Of a stretch of DNA of 64,000 nucleotides, positions 25,729-34,106 are shown one piece after another. Within the stretch, counting starts at the first letter, position 1; each line of letters begins with the position of its first letter. The stretch comes from Phaeobacter inhibens DSM 16374 (lineage in GTDB: Bacteria > Pseudomonadota > Alphaproteobacteria > Rhodobacterales > Rhodobacteraceae). The stretch spans positions 1,550,001 to 1,614,000 of the forward strand of contig NZ_KI421498.1 in assembly GCF_000473105.1 (NCBI RefSeq), given 5' to 3'. The notes beneath the pieces are model-generated. The model made no database searches, was not told the DNA's origin, and worked only from the letters and a program-made list of their open reading frames with translations. The position numbers and the translations under genes were made by a program.

Positions 25729-26640
25729 ATGAAACAAAAGTTGCCGCCCAGCCAGGTCAGCCCCGGTCACGCCGATCACGCACTTCTGGCCGCATTGGCG
25801 CAGGACATCACCACCCGCGCGGGTGGGCTGATGGAACTGACCCGCAGCGTTCCCGCAATGCTGCGCGATTGCATCGACGATGTGATCCTGACCGCCAAGA
25901 CCGGCCGACGCGCCTATGAGGATCTGGAGAAAACCGAGAAGACCTATATCGGCACGCGGGTAGAGATTGAGTTGCGCGCGCTGCTGCGCCTGCCGAAGGG
26001 GCGGCTGGATACCGAAATCCTCGGCCATGACGTGGATATCAAACACACGATGGGCAGCAACTGGATGATCCCAACCGAGGCGGTTGATCAGCCCTGCATT
26101 CTGGTGGCGGCAGATGAGCCGCGCGCGCGCTGTTATCTTGGCCTGATTGTGGCACGGCGCGATTACCTGACCGCCGGTCAGAACAAGGACGCCAAACGGT
26201 CGATCTCGGCGCAGGGGTTTGAGAATATCCTCTGGCTGCTGTGCGATCAGCCATACCCGGCCAATTTCTGGCGCCTGCTGCCAGAGGCCACGGTGGAGGA
26301 CATCTTTGCCGGGGACAGCGGCAATGCGCGGATGGCGACCCTGTTCCGGACAGTGCAGCGCCAGCCGATCCCGCGGGATGTCGTGGAGGCGGTGGCCGCG
26401 CAGAAGGATTTCATGCGGCGGATCCGCTCGGACGGCGGCCATGGCACCCGCGATCTGCTGGCCCGCGATGGCATCGTGATCCTTGAGGGACGCAAGGACG
26501 CACAGCTGATCCGCGCGCTCGACCTGCCCCATTGCAGCGCATCCGAATTCATCTCCGCGCAGCTGACCACCCTGGCAGAGGCCCGGCTGGCGGCGAGCGC
26601 CGGCCACGCAGGGTGTGAAGATTTTTTCAGCCAGCCGTAA
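25729..26640 (+). CDS. NaeI-family type II restriction endonuclease
   Basis: This 303-residue protein aligns by eye with NaeI, which cuts GCCGGC and needs two sites. The core KTEKTYIGTRVEIEL (68-82) matches NaeI KTEKTHMGTLVEINL, and LDTEILGHDVDIKH matches the NaeI catalytic stretch, so the equivalents of NaeI Glu70, Asp86, Asp95 and Lys97 are Glu79, Asp94, Asp103 and Lys105, all kept. The downstream NWMIPTEAV, FMRRIRSDGG and the effector-like C-terminal half also follow NaeI order. The short ligase-like LYDG motif for which NaeI is known is not preserved (VILTAKTGR here). It follows the methyltransferase gene and, with it, sits between two identical tRNA-Gly genes. Activity looks intact; exact specificity is inferred. 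Confidence 0.88.
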   Translation: MKQKLPPSQVSPGHADHALLAALAQDITTRAGGLMELTRSVPAMLRDCIDDVILTAKTGRRAYEDLEKTEKTYIGTRVEIELRALLRLPKGRLDTEILGHDVDIKHTMGSNWMIPTEAVDQPCILVAADEPRARCYLGLIVARRDYLTAGQNKDAKRSISAQGFENILWLLCDQPYPANFWRLLPEATVEDIFAGDSGNARMATLFRTVQRQPIPRDVVEAVAAQKDFMRRIRSDGGHGTRDLLARDGIVILEGRKDAQLIRALDLPHCSASEFISAQLTTLAEARLAASAGHAGCEDFFSQP

Positions 26641-26707
26641 AAAGCCGCTGTTTTCCTATTGCAGCCCTGCGCGCAATTGCCTATTCACCGCTTCACCGGA
26701 TGGCAGC

Positions 26708-26782
26708 GCGGGCGTAGCTCAGGGGTAGAGCATAACCTTGCCAAGGTTAGGGTCGGGCGTTCGAATCGCCTCGCCCGCTCCA
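26708..26782 (+). tRNA. tRNA-Gly(GCC), copy 2
   Basis: This copy is identical over 75 bases to copies 1 and 3, including encoded CCA and anticodon GCC. The flanks ATGGCAGC before and TCCAT after are also shared, so the repeated unit is longer than the tRNA itself. Confidence 0.98.
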
Positions 26783-26790
26783 TCAGGACA

Positions 26791-26819
26791 GAAAGGCCGC
26801 TCATCTGAGCGGCTTTTTC
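26791..26819 (+). terminator. Terminator after tRNA-Gly copy 2
   Basis: GCCGCTCA (26796-26803) and TGAGCGGC (26806-26813) form a stem followed by five T. The loop is tight, so the top pair probably opens. Confidence 0.85.
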
Positions 26820-26996
26820 TTTGTCTAATAAAAACATCGGATTAGAAGATATCCGCCGGATCAGCTCTGGCGCCGAAACGCAGGCCTGCCAGCGCGCGTG
26901 CTCTGTCTGGTTTTGCTATTTTCTGCGATGGCGGGTCATTTTCCCTCTTGCGGGGGCTGCGGCAATTTCCTAAATACCGCCTCACCAAATGGCAGC

Positions 26997-27071
26997 GCGG
27001 GCGTAGCTCAGGGGTAGAGCATAACCTTGCCAAGGTTAGGGTCGGGCGTTCGAATCGCCTCGCCCGCTCCA
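26997..27071 (+). tRNA. tRNA-Gly(GCC), copy 3
   Basis: Third identical 75-base copy, 214 bp after copy 2. Copies 2 and 3 lie close together, whereas copies 1 and 2 are separated by 2.2 kb holding the restriction-modification genes. Confidence 0.98.
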
Positions 27072-27081
27072 TTTGGACTGC

Positions 27082-27107
27082 AAAGGCCGCTCTTCGGAGC
27101 GGCCTTT
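27082..27107 (+). terminator. Terminator after tRNA-Gly copy 3
   Basis: AAAGGCCGCTC (27082-27092) and GAGCGGCCTTT close on a stable TTCG tetraloop and end in four T. All three tRNA-Gly copies thus have different terminators. Confidence 0.88.
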
Positions 27108-27284
27108 TGCGTTTCCGCCTTCGACTGCGCACCTCATGCGGCCTGCGCGGAATTGGCGCAAAGATTTGATCAAATTCCTTTGACGCGACTCTCAAAACCC
27201 GCCAATGCTGTGGCTCAAGGGGGTGCAAACCCCATCGCCGATATGCCGCCACCGCGGCACCCCTGCTCAGGAGGACAACAGCCC

Positions 27285-28637
27285 ATGGCCCCGGTCATCT
27301 ATCCCACCACCAATTTCACCGCCACCGAACAGCTCTGTCTTGAGCGGGGCGAAGGCATCTATGTGTTCGACAGCGACGGGCGTAAATATATAGAAGGGCT
27401 GGCGGGTCTCTGGTGTACCTCTCTGGGCTACAGCAACACCGAGGTGATGGATGCGATCACCGAGCAGCTGCACAAGCTGCCATTCTCCCACACCTTTGGC
27501 GGCAAGACGCATCAGCCGATTCAGGATCTCGCCGACAAGCTGGCGGCGATGGTGCCGGTGGAGGATGCCTATATCTTCTTCGGCAACTCCGGCTCGGACG
27601 CCAATGACACGCATTACAAGATGCTGCGCTATTACTTCAACGCCATCGGCAAGCCGGAAAAGCGCAAGATCATCACCCGCGAGCGCGGCTATCACGGGGT
27701 CACGGTTGCAGCCGGTTCGCTGACCTCTCTGCCCGCGAACCTGGCGCATTTCGACGCACCGCTGGAGGCGCTGAGCATCCTGCGCGCCGACTCGCCGCAT
27801 TACTACACCGCCCGTCAGGGCAATGAGACCGAGGCACAGTTTGTCGAGCGGATCCTGCAAAACCTTGAGGATCAGATCCTTGCTGAGGATCCCGACACGA
27901 TTGCCGCGATGATCGTGGAGCCGATCACCGGTGCCTCGGGCGTGATCGTGCCGCCGGATGGGTATTATGAGGGGCTGCAGGCGCTTTTGCGCAAATACAG
28001 CATTCTGATCTGGGCGGATGAGGTGATCTGCGGTTTTGGCCGCACCGGCGCCGATTTCGGTTGCACCACCATGGGTATCACGCCGGATCTGATGACCTTC
28101 GCCAAGCAGCTCTCGTCCGCCTATTTCCCGATCTCCGCCTCGGTCATTCCGGGCTGGATGTATGAGGCGATGGTGGATCAGACCAATGAGGTGGGCGTCT
28201 TCGGTCACGGCTATACCTACTCCGGCCACCCCGCCGCCTGTGCGGCAGCGCTGAAGACACTGGAGATTTACGAGCGTGACAACCTGTTTGACCATGCCGC
28301 CGAGGTGGGCAGCTATTTGCAGACGCAGCTGCGCGAGATTTTCACCGACCATCCGCTGGTGGGCGAAGTGCGTGGCAAGGGCCTGATCGCGGCGCTGGAA
28401 CTGGTGTCGAACAAAACCACCGGCGCGAGTTTTGACGAAGGGCGTGCCGGGGCAACCGCGCAGCGGCTGTGTCAGGACAATGGGCTGATCCTGCGGGCGG
28501 TGGCCGGCAATGCCGTGGCGCTATGCCCGCCGCTGATCATCACCCGCGAGGAGGTCGACGATATGCTGAACCGCTTAAAGACGGCGATTGATGCCAGCTA
28601 CGAGGAGCTGAAGGCCGGTGGTCACCTGGCGCACTGA
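27285..28637 (+). CDS. Class III aminotransferase (omega-amino acid--pyruvate type)
   Basis: This PLP-dependent enzyme moves an amino group from an amine or omega-amino acid to pyruvate. The 450-residue protein has the fold-type I motifs: GNSGSDANDT (phosphate binding, 100-109), RGYHGVT (134-140), Asp245 in WADEVICGFGRTG and the PLP lysine at residue 274 in MTFAKQLSS. The Trp/Ser-rich N terminus (TTNFTATEQ, GLWCTSLGY) is usual in marine Rhodobacteraceae omega-transaminases. CAGGAGG precedes the ATG at 27285; in-frame sequence upstream runs back into tRNA-Gly copy 3 and is not coding. The true donor (for example taurine, beta-alanine or a polyamine product) cannot be read. Confidence 0.92.
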   Translation: MAPVIYPTTNFTATEQLCLERGEGIYVFDSDGRKYIEGLAGLWCTSLGYSNTEVMDAITEQLHKLPFSHTFGGKTHQPIQDLADKLAAMVPVEDAYIFFGNSGSDANDTHYKMLRYYFNAIGKPEKRKIITRERGYHGVTVAAGSLTSLPANLAHFDAPLEALSILRADSPHYYTARQGNETEAQFVERILQNLEDQILAEDPDTIAAMIVEPITGASGVIVPPDGYYEGLQALLRKYSILIWADEVICGFGRTGADFGCTTMGITPDLMTFAKQLSSAYFPISASVIPGWMYEAMVDQTNEVGVFGHGYTYSGHPAACAAALKTLEIYERDNLFDHAAEVGSYLQTQLREIFTDHPLVGEVRGKGLIAALELVSNKTTGASFDEGRAGATAQRLCQDNGLILRAVAGNAVALCPPLIITREEVDDMLNRLKTAIDASYEELKAGGHLAH

Positions 28638-29049
28638 CGCGAAGAAGCGCGGCAATTAAGACTGTGAAATCCACGGCAGCGTCAGATTATGGCGCCGCTT
28701 TTTCGTGGCCAGCAGGTCCGTCGGAGTGGGCCGCCAGAAGACCCATGAGGTCAGCAATGTCACAATCCTGCGGTTTTTCCCCGTGAACGGAACGTAAATC
28801 CCTGCGAGGCTTATCCTATTCCAAAGGTGTTCCAAGCCTGCATTTCAGCACCAGTTGATTTTGTGATCCCACACGGCTCTGCGGTCAGATGGTTTCGGGG
28901 GGAACCAGAAGGTCCTGGACCTGTGGGATACAGAGCGCCAGTGGATCCGGGGACCACTGTATCCGGTAGGTCGGGGAAACCGGGGCAAGGGAGATGGCGT
29001 GGTACGGACCCGCGCCACTCCCCCCGCTGCCCCGAAACACTATGGCAGA
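28638..29049. other. Convergent intergenic region
   Basis: No gene is supported in this stretch between the aminotransferase and the Lrp-like gene. There is a small stem CAGTGG/CCACTG near 28940-28960. Open frames here have no ribosome site and lack recognisable features. Confidence 0.5.
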
Positions 29050-29289
29050 TCAGAACACCTTGAAGGTCATTGTGGTCAGCGACCGCTCAATCCCCTCGAT
29101 GACCAAGAGCTGATCATTGATATATTTGCCAACGTCCTGATCGGTGGGAATATAAAGCTTCATCAACAGATCGTAGTCACCGCTGGTGGAATAGAGTTCA
29201 GAATGAATTTCACGCAGCGCAATCTCTTCGGCGACCTTGTAGGTGGTGCCGGGTTTGCAGCGGATCTGGATAAAGACGCAGGTGGACAT
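29050..29289 (-). CDS. Stand-alone Lrp/AsnC ligand-binding (RAM) domain protein
   Basis: At 79 residues this is only the alpha/beta ligand-binding domain of Lrp/AsnC regulators, without the DNA-binding part: CVFIQIRCKPG, then REIHSELYSTSGDYDLLMKLY, then the final strand RSLTTMTFKVF. Such stand-alone domains form oligomers that bind amino acids and may modulate full-length Lrp proteins. The ATG at 29289 follows GAGGGG. It diverges from hisB with about 200 bp between. Confidence 0.85.
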   Translation of the reverse strand: MSTCVFIQIRCKPGTTYKVAEEIALREIHSELYSTSGDYDLLMKLYIPTDQDVGKYINDQLLVIEGIERSLTTMTFKVF

Positions 29290-29491
29290 GGTGCCCCTCA
29301 ACTGTTTGGGAATGCGGTATTTGGCCGCCAAGCTGACATGCAGACGCGGCGGAGGCAATCCCCGGCGCGGCATCCCGCAAGGCCTTCGCGGTCGAATGGC
29401 GCAACAGTTTTGCGCCAATTGCTGCGGCAGGCTTGAGCGCGCCCCCGCCCTGCCCCTATAAGCGGCGCAGGATATCAAGGACATGCCGACC

Positions 29492-30079
29492 ATGCGTAGC
29501 GCTCAGATCACCCGCAAGACCGCCGAAACCGAGATCACTGTCGAGATCAACCTCGACGGGACCGGTGCCTATGACAACCAGACCGGCGTCGGCTTTTTCG
29601 ACCATATGCTGGACCAGCTGTCGCGCCATTCGCTGATCGATATGACCATCCGTGCCAAGGGGGATTATCACATTGATGATCACCACACGGTCGAGGATAC
29701 CGGCATCGCGCTGGGTCAGGCGCTGGTTGCGGCCCTTGGCGACAAGAAGGGCATCAACCGCTACGGCGAATGCCATCTGCCGATGGATGATGCGCAGGTG
29801 CGCTGCGCGCTGGACCTGTCGGCGCGCCCGTTTCTGATCTGGAATGTGAATCTTCCGACCCAGAAGATCGGCACTTTCGACACCGAACTGGTGCGCGAGT
29901 TCTTTCAGGCTCTGAGCACCCATGGCGGCATCACTCTGCACATTGATCAGCTGCATGGCTTCAACAGCCACCACATCGCCGAAGCGGCATTCAAGGCTGT
30001 GGCCCGCGCGTTGCGCACCGCCGTGGAGACAGATCCGCGCAAAGGCGATGCCATCCCATCGACCAAAGGCGCGCTGTAA
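29492..30079 (+). CDS. hisB: Imidazoleglycerol-phosphate dehydratase
   Basis: HisB dehydrates imidazole glycerol phosphate to imidazole acetol phosphate. The 195-residue monofunctional enzyme has both His-rich metal motifs, [12 protein letters not shown] and [14 protein letters not shown], plus [13 protein letters not shown]. The ATG at 29492 is chosen over one at 29483 because AAGGA then lies at a normal distance. hisH follows 1 bp after the stop. Confidence 0.96.
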   Translation: MRSAQITRKTAETEITVEINLDGTGAYDNQTGVGFFDHMLDQLSRHSLIDMTIRAKGDYHIDDHHTVEDTGIALGQALVAALGDKKGINRYGECHLPMDDAQVRCALDLSARPFLIWNVNLPTQKIGTFDTELVREFFQALSTHGGITLHIDQLHGFNSHHIAEAAFKAVARALRTAVETDPRKGDAIPSTKGAL

Positions 30080-30080
30080 G

Positions 30081-30719
30081 ATGCTGACCGCGATTATCGA
30101 CTATGAATCCGGCAATCTTCACTCTGCCGAGAAAGCCTTTCAGCGCATGGCACGGGAGGTGGATGGTGGCGAGGTCGTGGTGACGTCGGATGCAGATGTG
30201 GTGGCGCGGGCCGACCGGCTGGTGCTGCCCGGCGACGGTGCCTTTCCGGCCTGCGCGGAGGAGCTGCGCGGCCATCGCGGCATCTATGAGGCCATGGTGG
30301 AAGCGGTCGAACAGAACGGTCGCCCCTTTCTGGGGATCTGCGTTGGCATGCAGCTGATGGCCACCACCGGTCATGAATACCGCGACACACCGGGGCTTGG
30401 CTGGGTTCAGGGTGACGTGGTCAAGATCACGCCCAGCGACAGCGCATTGAAGGTGCCGCATATGGGCTGGAACAATCTGGTGATCGACCATGACCATACG
30501 ATTTTTGACGGCATCACATCCGGTGATCACTGCTATTTTGTGCATTCCTACCATTTCCGGGTGAACGACCCGGCCGAACGGCTGGCGCATGTGGATTACG
30601 GCGGCGATGTCACCGCTGTCATTGGCCGTGACACCATGGTGGGAATGCAGTTCCACCCGGAGAAAAGCCAGGATATCGGCCTGCGGATGATCGGGAACTT
30701 CCTGACCTGGACACCGTAA
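30081..30719 (+). CDS. hisH: Imidazole glycerol phosphate synthase, glutaminase subunit
   Basis: HisH hydrolyses glutamine and passes ammonia to HisF. The 212-residue class I glutamine amidotransferase has the nucleophile Cys87 in GICVGMQ, the oxyanion region PGDGAF and the His-Glu pair in QFHPEKSQ. It begins 1 bp after hisB. Its partner hisF lies 4.6 kb downstream rather than next to it. Confidence 0.97.
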   Translation: MLTAIIDYESGNLHSAEKAFQRMAREVDGGEVVVTSDADVVARADRLVLPGDGAFPACAEELRGHRGIYEAMVEAVEQNGRPFLGICVGMQLMATTGHEYRDTPGLGWVQGDVVKITPSDSALKVPHMGWNNLVIDHDHTIFDGITSGDHCYFVHSYHFRVNDPAERLAHVDYGGDVTAVIGRDTMVGMQFHPEKSQDIGLRMIGNFLTWTP

Positions 30720-30748
30720 CGCAGCCATCGGCATATCACGACATCTGG

Positions 30749-30776
30749 AAAGCCGCCTGCTGCGCAGGTGGCTTTT
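30749..30776 (+). terminator. Intrinsic terminator of hisBH
   Basis: AAAGCCGCCTGC (30749-30760) pairs with GCAGGTGGCTTT (30764-30775) with one G-U and a 3-base loop, followed by T. Confidence 0.88.
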
Positions 30777-30782
30777 GTATTT

Positions 30783-30806
30783 GAGTATTTATGGAAAGAT
30801 GACAGG
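30783..30806 (+). repeat. Dispersed 24-bp motif, copy 2
   Basis: GAGTATTTATGGAAAG followed by ATGACAGG lies just after the hisBH terminator and before the convergent AraC gene. It matches the minus-strand copy at 25672-25695 in 22 of 24 positions. Confidence 0.65.
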
Positions 30807-30817
30807 CGCGGCGACGG

Positions 30818-31549
30818 TCAGGCAGTAGCCATGCGCAGGGACATCGGCGCCACGCCATAGGCCTTGCGAAAGGCACGGCTGAAACCTTCGGGGCTGCTAT
30901 AGGCGTAGCGTCGGGCCACGGCATCGACCCGATCACCGCGCGACAGATCCTGATGCGCGAGAATCAGCCGCCAGCGGCGCAGGTATCCGATGGGGGTTTC
31001 TCCTACCTCCGCGGCGAAAACTTCGGCAAAACGCGACAGCGATAGTCCCGCGACCTCCGCCAGATCGGCATTGCTCCAGAGGCGGCCCGGGTGATCATGC
31101 ATGGCGACAATCGCCCGGCTGAGCCGTGGGTCCGCCAGCCCGGCCAGCAGCCCCGGCTCGGTCGCACCATTCTGAAGCTGATTGCGCAGCAGATGCACCA
31201 TCAGCACCTCCCCCAGCCGGTTGATCACCGATTGCGCCCCACAGCGCCCGGCCTCTGCCTCCCCCCGCATTGCACGCACCAGGGCCTGCACCTCCGGGGC
31301 GCCGGAGATGTCATAATCAACCTGCGCCGGAAGCGCGGCCAGAAACGGGTTGCGGCGGCCAGACCACTCCACCCGCGCCGCCCACATCACCGCAGCAGAG
31401 GTGCGCATCGGCGAACTCTCAGTCGTATAATAGCGGATACGCACAGGCTCCCGCTCGGGACCCGCAAGGGCGATAAGGTTCGCCTCCCCCGGCTCTGCGG
31501 CGCACACGCTGAGCTGAAAACGATCCATCAATGTGGTCAGTCGGTCCAT
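30818..31549 (-). CDS. AraC-family transcriptional regulator with cupin-type sensor domain
   Basis: The 243-residue protein has an N-terminal cupin-like domain of the type found in AraC regulators with a short sensor (MDRLTTLMDRFQLSVCAAEPG; then AAVMWAARVEWSGRRNPFLAALP), and a C-terminal pair of helix-turn-helix motifs (WSNADLAEVAGLSLSRFAEV and AVARRYAYSSPEGFSRAFRK). The ATG at 31549 is chosen from domain start; its ribosome site is weak. It is divergent from a peroxiredoxin-like gene with a 100-bp shared control region, so it probably regulates that gene. Confidence 0.9.
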   Translation of the reverse strand: MDRLTTLMDRFQLSVCAAEPGEANLIALAGPEREPVRIRYYTTESSPMRTSAAVMWAARVEWSGRRNPFLAALPAQVDYDISGAPEVQALVRAMRGEAEAGRCGAQSVINRLGEVLMVHLLRNQLQNGATEPGLLAGLADPRLSRAIVAMHDHPGRLWSNADLAEVAGLSLSRFAEVFAAEVGETPIGYLRRWRLILAHQDLSRGDRVDAVARRYAYSSPEGFSRAFRKAYGVAPMSLRMATA

Positions 31550-31650
31550 GAAATCGGATTTACCATCATGTTTTTCGGATTTAGATGATCCTAATATGCG
31601 CAAAGGTGGAAAACAAGTCACCACATTGCTAGCTGACAAGGACCCTGCTC

Positions 31651-32187
31651 ATGCTAATGCCACGCCAAAAGACACCAGATCTGACCCTACCGACACTGGA
31701 CCACGGCACCTTCGACCTCTCGTCAGAGGATGCGACACGGGGCACCGTGATCTGCTTTTATCGCGGATTGCACTGCCCGATCTGTGCCAACTATCTGACC
31801 GAACTGGAAAAGCGGGTTGGTGATTTTGCCAGCCGGGGCGTGGCCTGTATCGCCGTCAGCAGTGACGGCGAGGAGCGGACCCGTGCAATGGCCGACAAGA
31901 TCGGCGCTGAGGCGCTGCGGTTCGGCTATGACCTGTCGCTGAATGTCGCCCGCCAGTGGGGGCTGTATCTGTCCACGTCGCGCGGGAAGACCTCGATCGG
32001 GATTGAGGAACCAGCGCTGTTTTCCGAACCCGGGCTGTTCATGGTGACGCCTGAGCAGACGCTCTATTACGGATCGGTTCAGACCATGCCGTTCGTGCGC
32101 CCGCATTTCTCGGAACTGGTCTCGGCACTGGATTTTGCCATCGCCAATGACTACCCCGCACGCGGCGAATACGACGGCGACGTCTGA
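31651..32187 (+). CDS. Peroxiredoxin-like (AhpC/TSA) protein
   Basis: The 178-residue thioredoxin-fold protein has the active-site pattern FYRGLHCPICANYL with Cys42 and Cys45, a CxxC rather than the single peroxidatic Cys of classic AhpC. This form is annotated as peroxiredoxin-like and may reduce organic peroxides or act as a thiol oxidoreductase. AAGGA lies eight bases before the ATG. Divergent pairing with an AraC regulator suggests induction by a specific small molecule. Confidence 0.87.
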   Translation: MLMPRQKTPDLTLPTLDHGTFDLSSEDATRGTVICFYRGLHCPICANYLTELEKRVGDFASRGVACIAVSSDGEERTRAMADKIGAEALRFGYDLSLNVARQWGLYLSTSRGKTSIGIEEPALFSEPGLFMVTPEQTLYYGSVQTMPFVRPHFSELVSALDFAIANDYPARGEYDGDV

Positions 32188-32363
32188 TCACGGGCATCAG
32201 ATCAATGACGGGAAGGCATCTGGCCGCAGGGGGCTGTGGCCAGATGGCAACCGGACGCCACATGGCAATGTGAAATCCGCGCGAGAATGGATGGACAGTG
32301 GGGACGCACACGGGCATACACCGCAAACCCAGATATCCCCAGTCTTTTGCAGGTCGCGGCCCG

Positions 32364-32615
32364 GTGCAGATCCGTCTCGAAAAATTCGACTATATTGAAG
32401 GTCAACACCGCTATTGCGTGCTGAACCTGAGCCAGACCCTGTTCGGGGAGTGGTGTGTCGAACAGACCAACGGCCCGCTGGGAGAGGCCGGGGGTCAACA
32501 GCGGCGCAGCTACTACACATCCCAGGAAACCGCCCTGGCAGCTGCCGAGAAACATCGCGATCGCCAGATCAAACGCGGCTTCGTGCCGATCCCGGTGCAG
32601 CTGGGGCTGTTCTAG
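32364..32615 (+). CDS. WGR-domain protein
   Basis: The 83-residue product is a single WGR domain, named for a Trp-Gly-Arg motif that is degenerate here: VQIRLEKFDYIEGQHRYCVL, then GEWCVEQTNGPLGEAGG and a final helix TALAAAEKHRDRQIKRG. WGR domains occur in PARPs and as small bacterial proteins of unclear function, possibly binding nucleic acid. I place the start at the GTG at 32364, where the domain begins; a GTG at 32298 would add 22 unrelated residues. Confidence 0.75.
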   Translation: MQIRLEKFDYIEGQHRYCVLNLSQTLFGEWCVEQTNGPLGEAGGQQRRSYYTSQETALAAAEKHRDRQIKRGFVPIPVQLGLF

Positions 32616-32647
32616 GGCCCTGCCCCCAGTATCCGCCCACCGATCAC

Positions 32648-32679
32648 AAAAAAAGGGCGCCGACCTGATGTCGCCGCCC
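32648..32679 (-). terminator. Intrinsic terminator of the DUF2147 gene
   Basis: On the minus strand GGGCGGCGAC pairs with GTCGGCGCCC (one mismatch), followed by seven T (plus-strand A at 32648-32654). Confidence 0.82.
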
Positions 32680-32720
32680 CCTGATGTCCCGATCATCTCG
32701 TGTGATCTTGAAAAGCGCGC

Positions 32721-33107
32721 TTACTTCACCCGGCTCCAGGTCTGTTTGGAGCAGATCAGACCGCCTGCCACGCAGCCCCGCAAGGCCAGCGATTTGCCGG
32801 ACAGGTTCATCTTGCCTGTATAGATCTTGTTGTTGGAGGGGCGCCAGACCTTGCCCGCGTAAGACCCATCGCCATTCGCCACCATGTCAATCACCAGCGT
32901 TTTGCCGATATTGGGCGATTTATACTCCCCCTCAGCATTGAACGTCCGGCTGATCTTGCCGCAAACGGCTGCGCCACAGGGCGCCATGGTGACATGGGCA
33001 TATGAGCCGTCATCAGGCTGCGTTTTCCAGGTGCCCAGCACCGGATCAGCTGAGGCCATGCCCGCCAGACCCAATGCACAGGCGATACCAAGTGCCAGTT
33101 TTTTCAT
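32721..33107 (-). CDS. DUF2147 secreted protein
   Basis: The 128-residue protein has a signal peptide (MKKLALGIACALGLAGMASA, cut before DPVLG) and a DUF2147 domain: GTWKTQPDDGSYAHV, then CGAAVCGKI, then GKVWRPSNNKIYTGKM and LRGCVAGGLICSKQTWSR. These are small periplasmic beta-barrel-like proteins with disulfides (four Cys after the signal) and unknown role. GGGAGGA precedes the ATG at 33107. It diverges from hisA. Confidence 0.9.
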   Translation of the reverse strand: MKKLALGIACALGLAGMASADPVLGTWKTQPDDGSYAHVTMAPCGAAVCGKISRTFNAEGEYKSPNIGKTLVIDMVANGDGSYAGKVWRPSNNKIYTGKMNLSGKSLALRGCVAGGLICSKQTWSRVK

Positions 33108-33239
33108 GTGTCATCCTCCCTTTTGCAGCCAGTCTGGCCGCCAAGAGGCAATTCAGGCAAGCTTGACCTCGGGTCGCGTTGCAATCCGGCGTGGCCTTGT
33201 GCAAAAGAGGCCAGCTTAGTTTTATGAAGGACCGGCCAG

Positions 33240-33962
33240 ATGATCCTCTACCCCGCAATCGACCTCAAAGATGGCCAGGCCGTTCGCCTGCTGCATGGTG
33301 ATATGGAGAAGACCACCGTCTTCAACGATGACCCCGCAGCGCAGGCGCTGGAGTTTGTCGAGGCAGGCTGTGACTGGCTGCATCTGGTGGATCTGAACGG
33401 GGCCTTCGCGGGTGAGCCGGTCAATGCGGCCCCGGTCGAGGAAATCCTGAAGCGCTGCAAGGTTCCGGCCCAGCTGGGCGGCGGCATTCGGGATATGGCC
33501 ACCATCGAACGCTGGATCGACAAAGGTCTGGCGCGGGTGATCCTGGGCACCGTCGCGGTGGAGAACCCCGATCTGGTCCGAGAGGCGGCGCGCGCTTTCC
33601 CCGGCAAGGTCGCTGTCGGTATTGATGCCCGCAATGGCCGCGTTGCCACCAAGGGCTGGGCCGAAGAGACCGATGTCATGGTAACGGATCTGGCAAAATC
33701 CTTCGAGGATGCCGGTGTTGCCGCGATCATCTACACTGATATTCTGCGCGATGGCGCCATGAAAGGCCCGAATGTCGAGGCCACAGCGGCGCTGGCCAAT
33801 GCCGTGAGCATTCCGGTGATCGCCTCCGGCGGGGTTTCGTCACTGGCGGATCTGCAGGCGCTCAAATCCTGCGGCGCGCCTTTGAACGGCGCGATCTCCG
33901 GCCGGGCGCTTTATGATGGTGCGATTGACCTCGGCGAGGCCTTAAAGATCCTGAAGAGCTGA
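33240..33962 (+). CDS. hisA: Phosphoribosylformimino-5-aminoimidazole carboxamide ribotide isomerase
   Basis: HisA carries out the Amadori rearrangement of ProFAR to PRFAR, the substrate of HisF/HisH. The 240-residue half-symmetrical TIM barrel has the catalytic Asp8 in AIDLKDG, GGGIRD, and the second aspartate region [14 protein letters not shown]. The two phosphate-binding glycine motifs (GGGIR and ASGGVSS) are clear. It sits 2.5 kb after hisH and 1.3 kb before hisF. Confidence 0.97.
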   Translation: MILYPAIDLKDGQAVRLLHGDMEKTTVFNDDPAAQALEFVEAGCDWLHLVDLNGAFAGEPVNAAPVEEILKRCKVPAQLGGGIRDMATIERWIDKGLARVILGTVAVENPDLVREAARAFPGKVAVGIDARNGRVATKGWAEETDVMVTDLAKSFEDAGVAAIIYTDILRDGAMKGPNVEATAALANAVSIPVIASGGVSSLADLQALKSCGAPLNGAISGRALYDGAIDLGEALKILKS

Positions 33963-34009
33963 TCGTCACCTTCTGGCTGAAAACACCCCGGGGGTGAGCA
34001 GCCACTGAG

Positions 34010-34056
34010 AAACCGTCCAGCGGACGGTTTCGCCTGCGAAGGGGGCAAGTGCCCCC
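34010..34056 (+). terminator. Two hairpins after hisA
   Basis: AAACCGTCC (34010-34018) pairs with GGACGGTTT (34022-34030), and ten bases later GGGGGCA (34041-34047) pairs with TGCCCCC (34050-34056). A weak T-rich stretch follows. Together they probably end hisA transcription and may also serve the convergent DUF302 gene. Confidence 0.65.
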
Positions 34057-34106
34057 TTGCCCTCATTTTAGACGCCTGCCGAAGCAAGGGACAGCCCGCG
34101 ACGTGT

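Noticed and set aside
25729-25745. Topoisomerase-like function for the NaeI homologue
   Set aside because: The ligase-like motif known from NaeI is not kept, and that activity in NaeI itself depends on a laboratory substitution.
24410-27071. Prophage or integrative element at the tRNA-Gly genes
   Set aside because: There is no integrase, excisionase or phage gene; the tRNA copies are full length, unlike usual att fragments.
27027-27284. N-terminal extension of the aminotransferase
   Set aside because: It reads through tRNA-Gly copy 3 and its terminator.
28827-29063. 78-codon open frame on the plus strand
   Set aside because: Low-complexity Gly/Pro/Arg composition, no ribosome site, overlaps the end of the Lrp-like gene.
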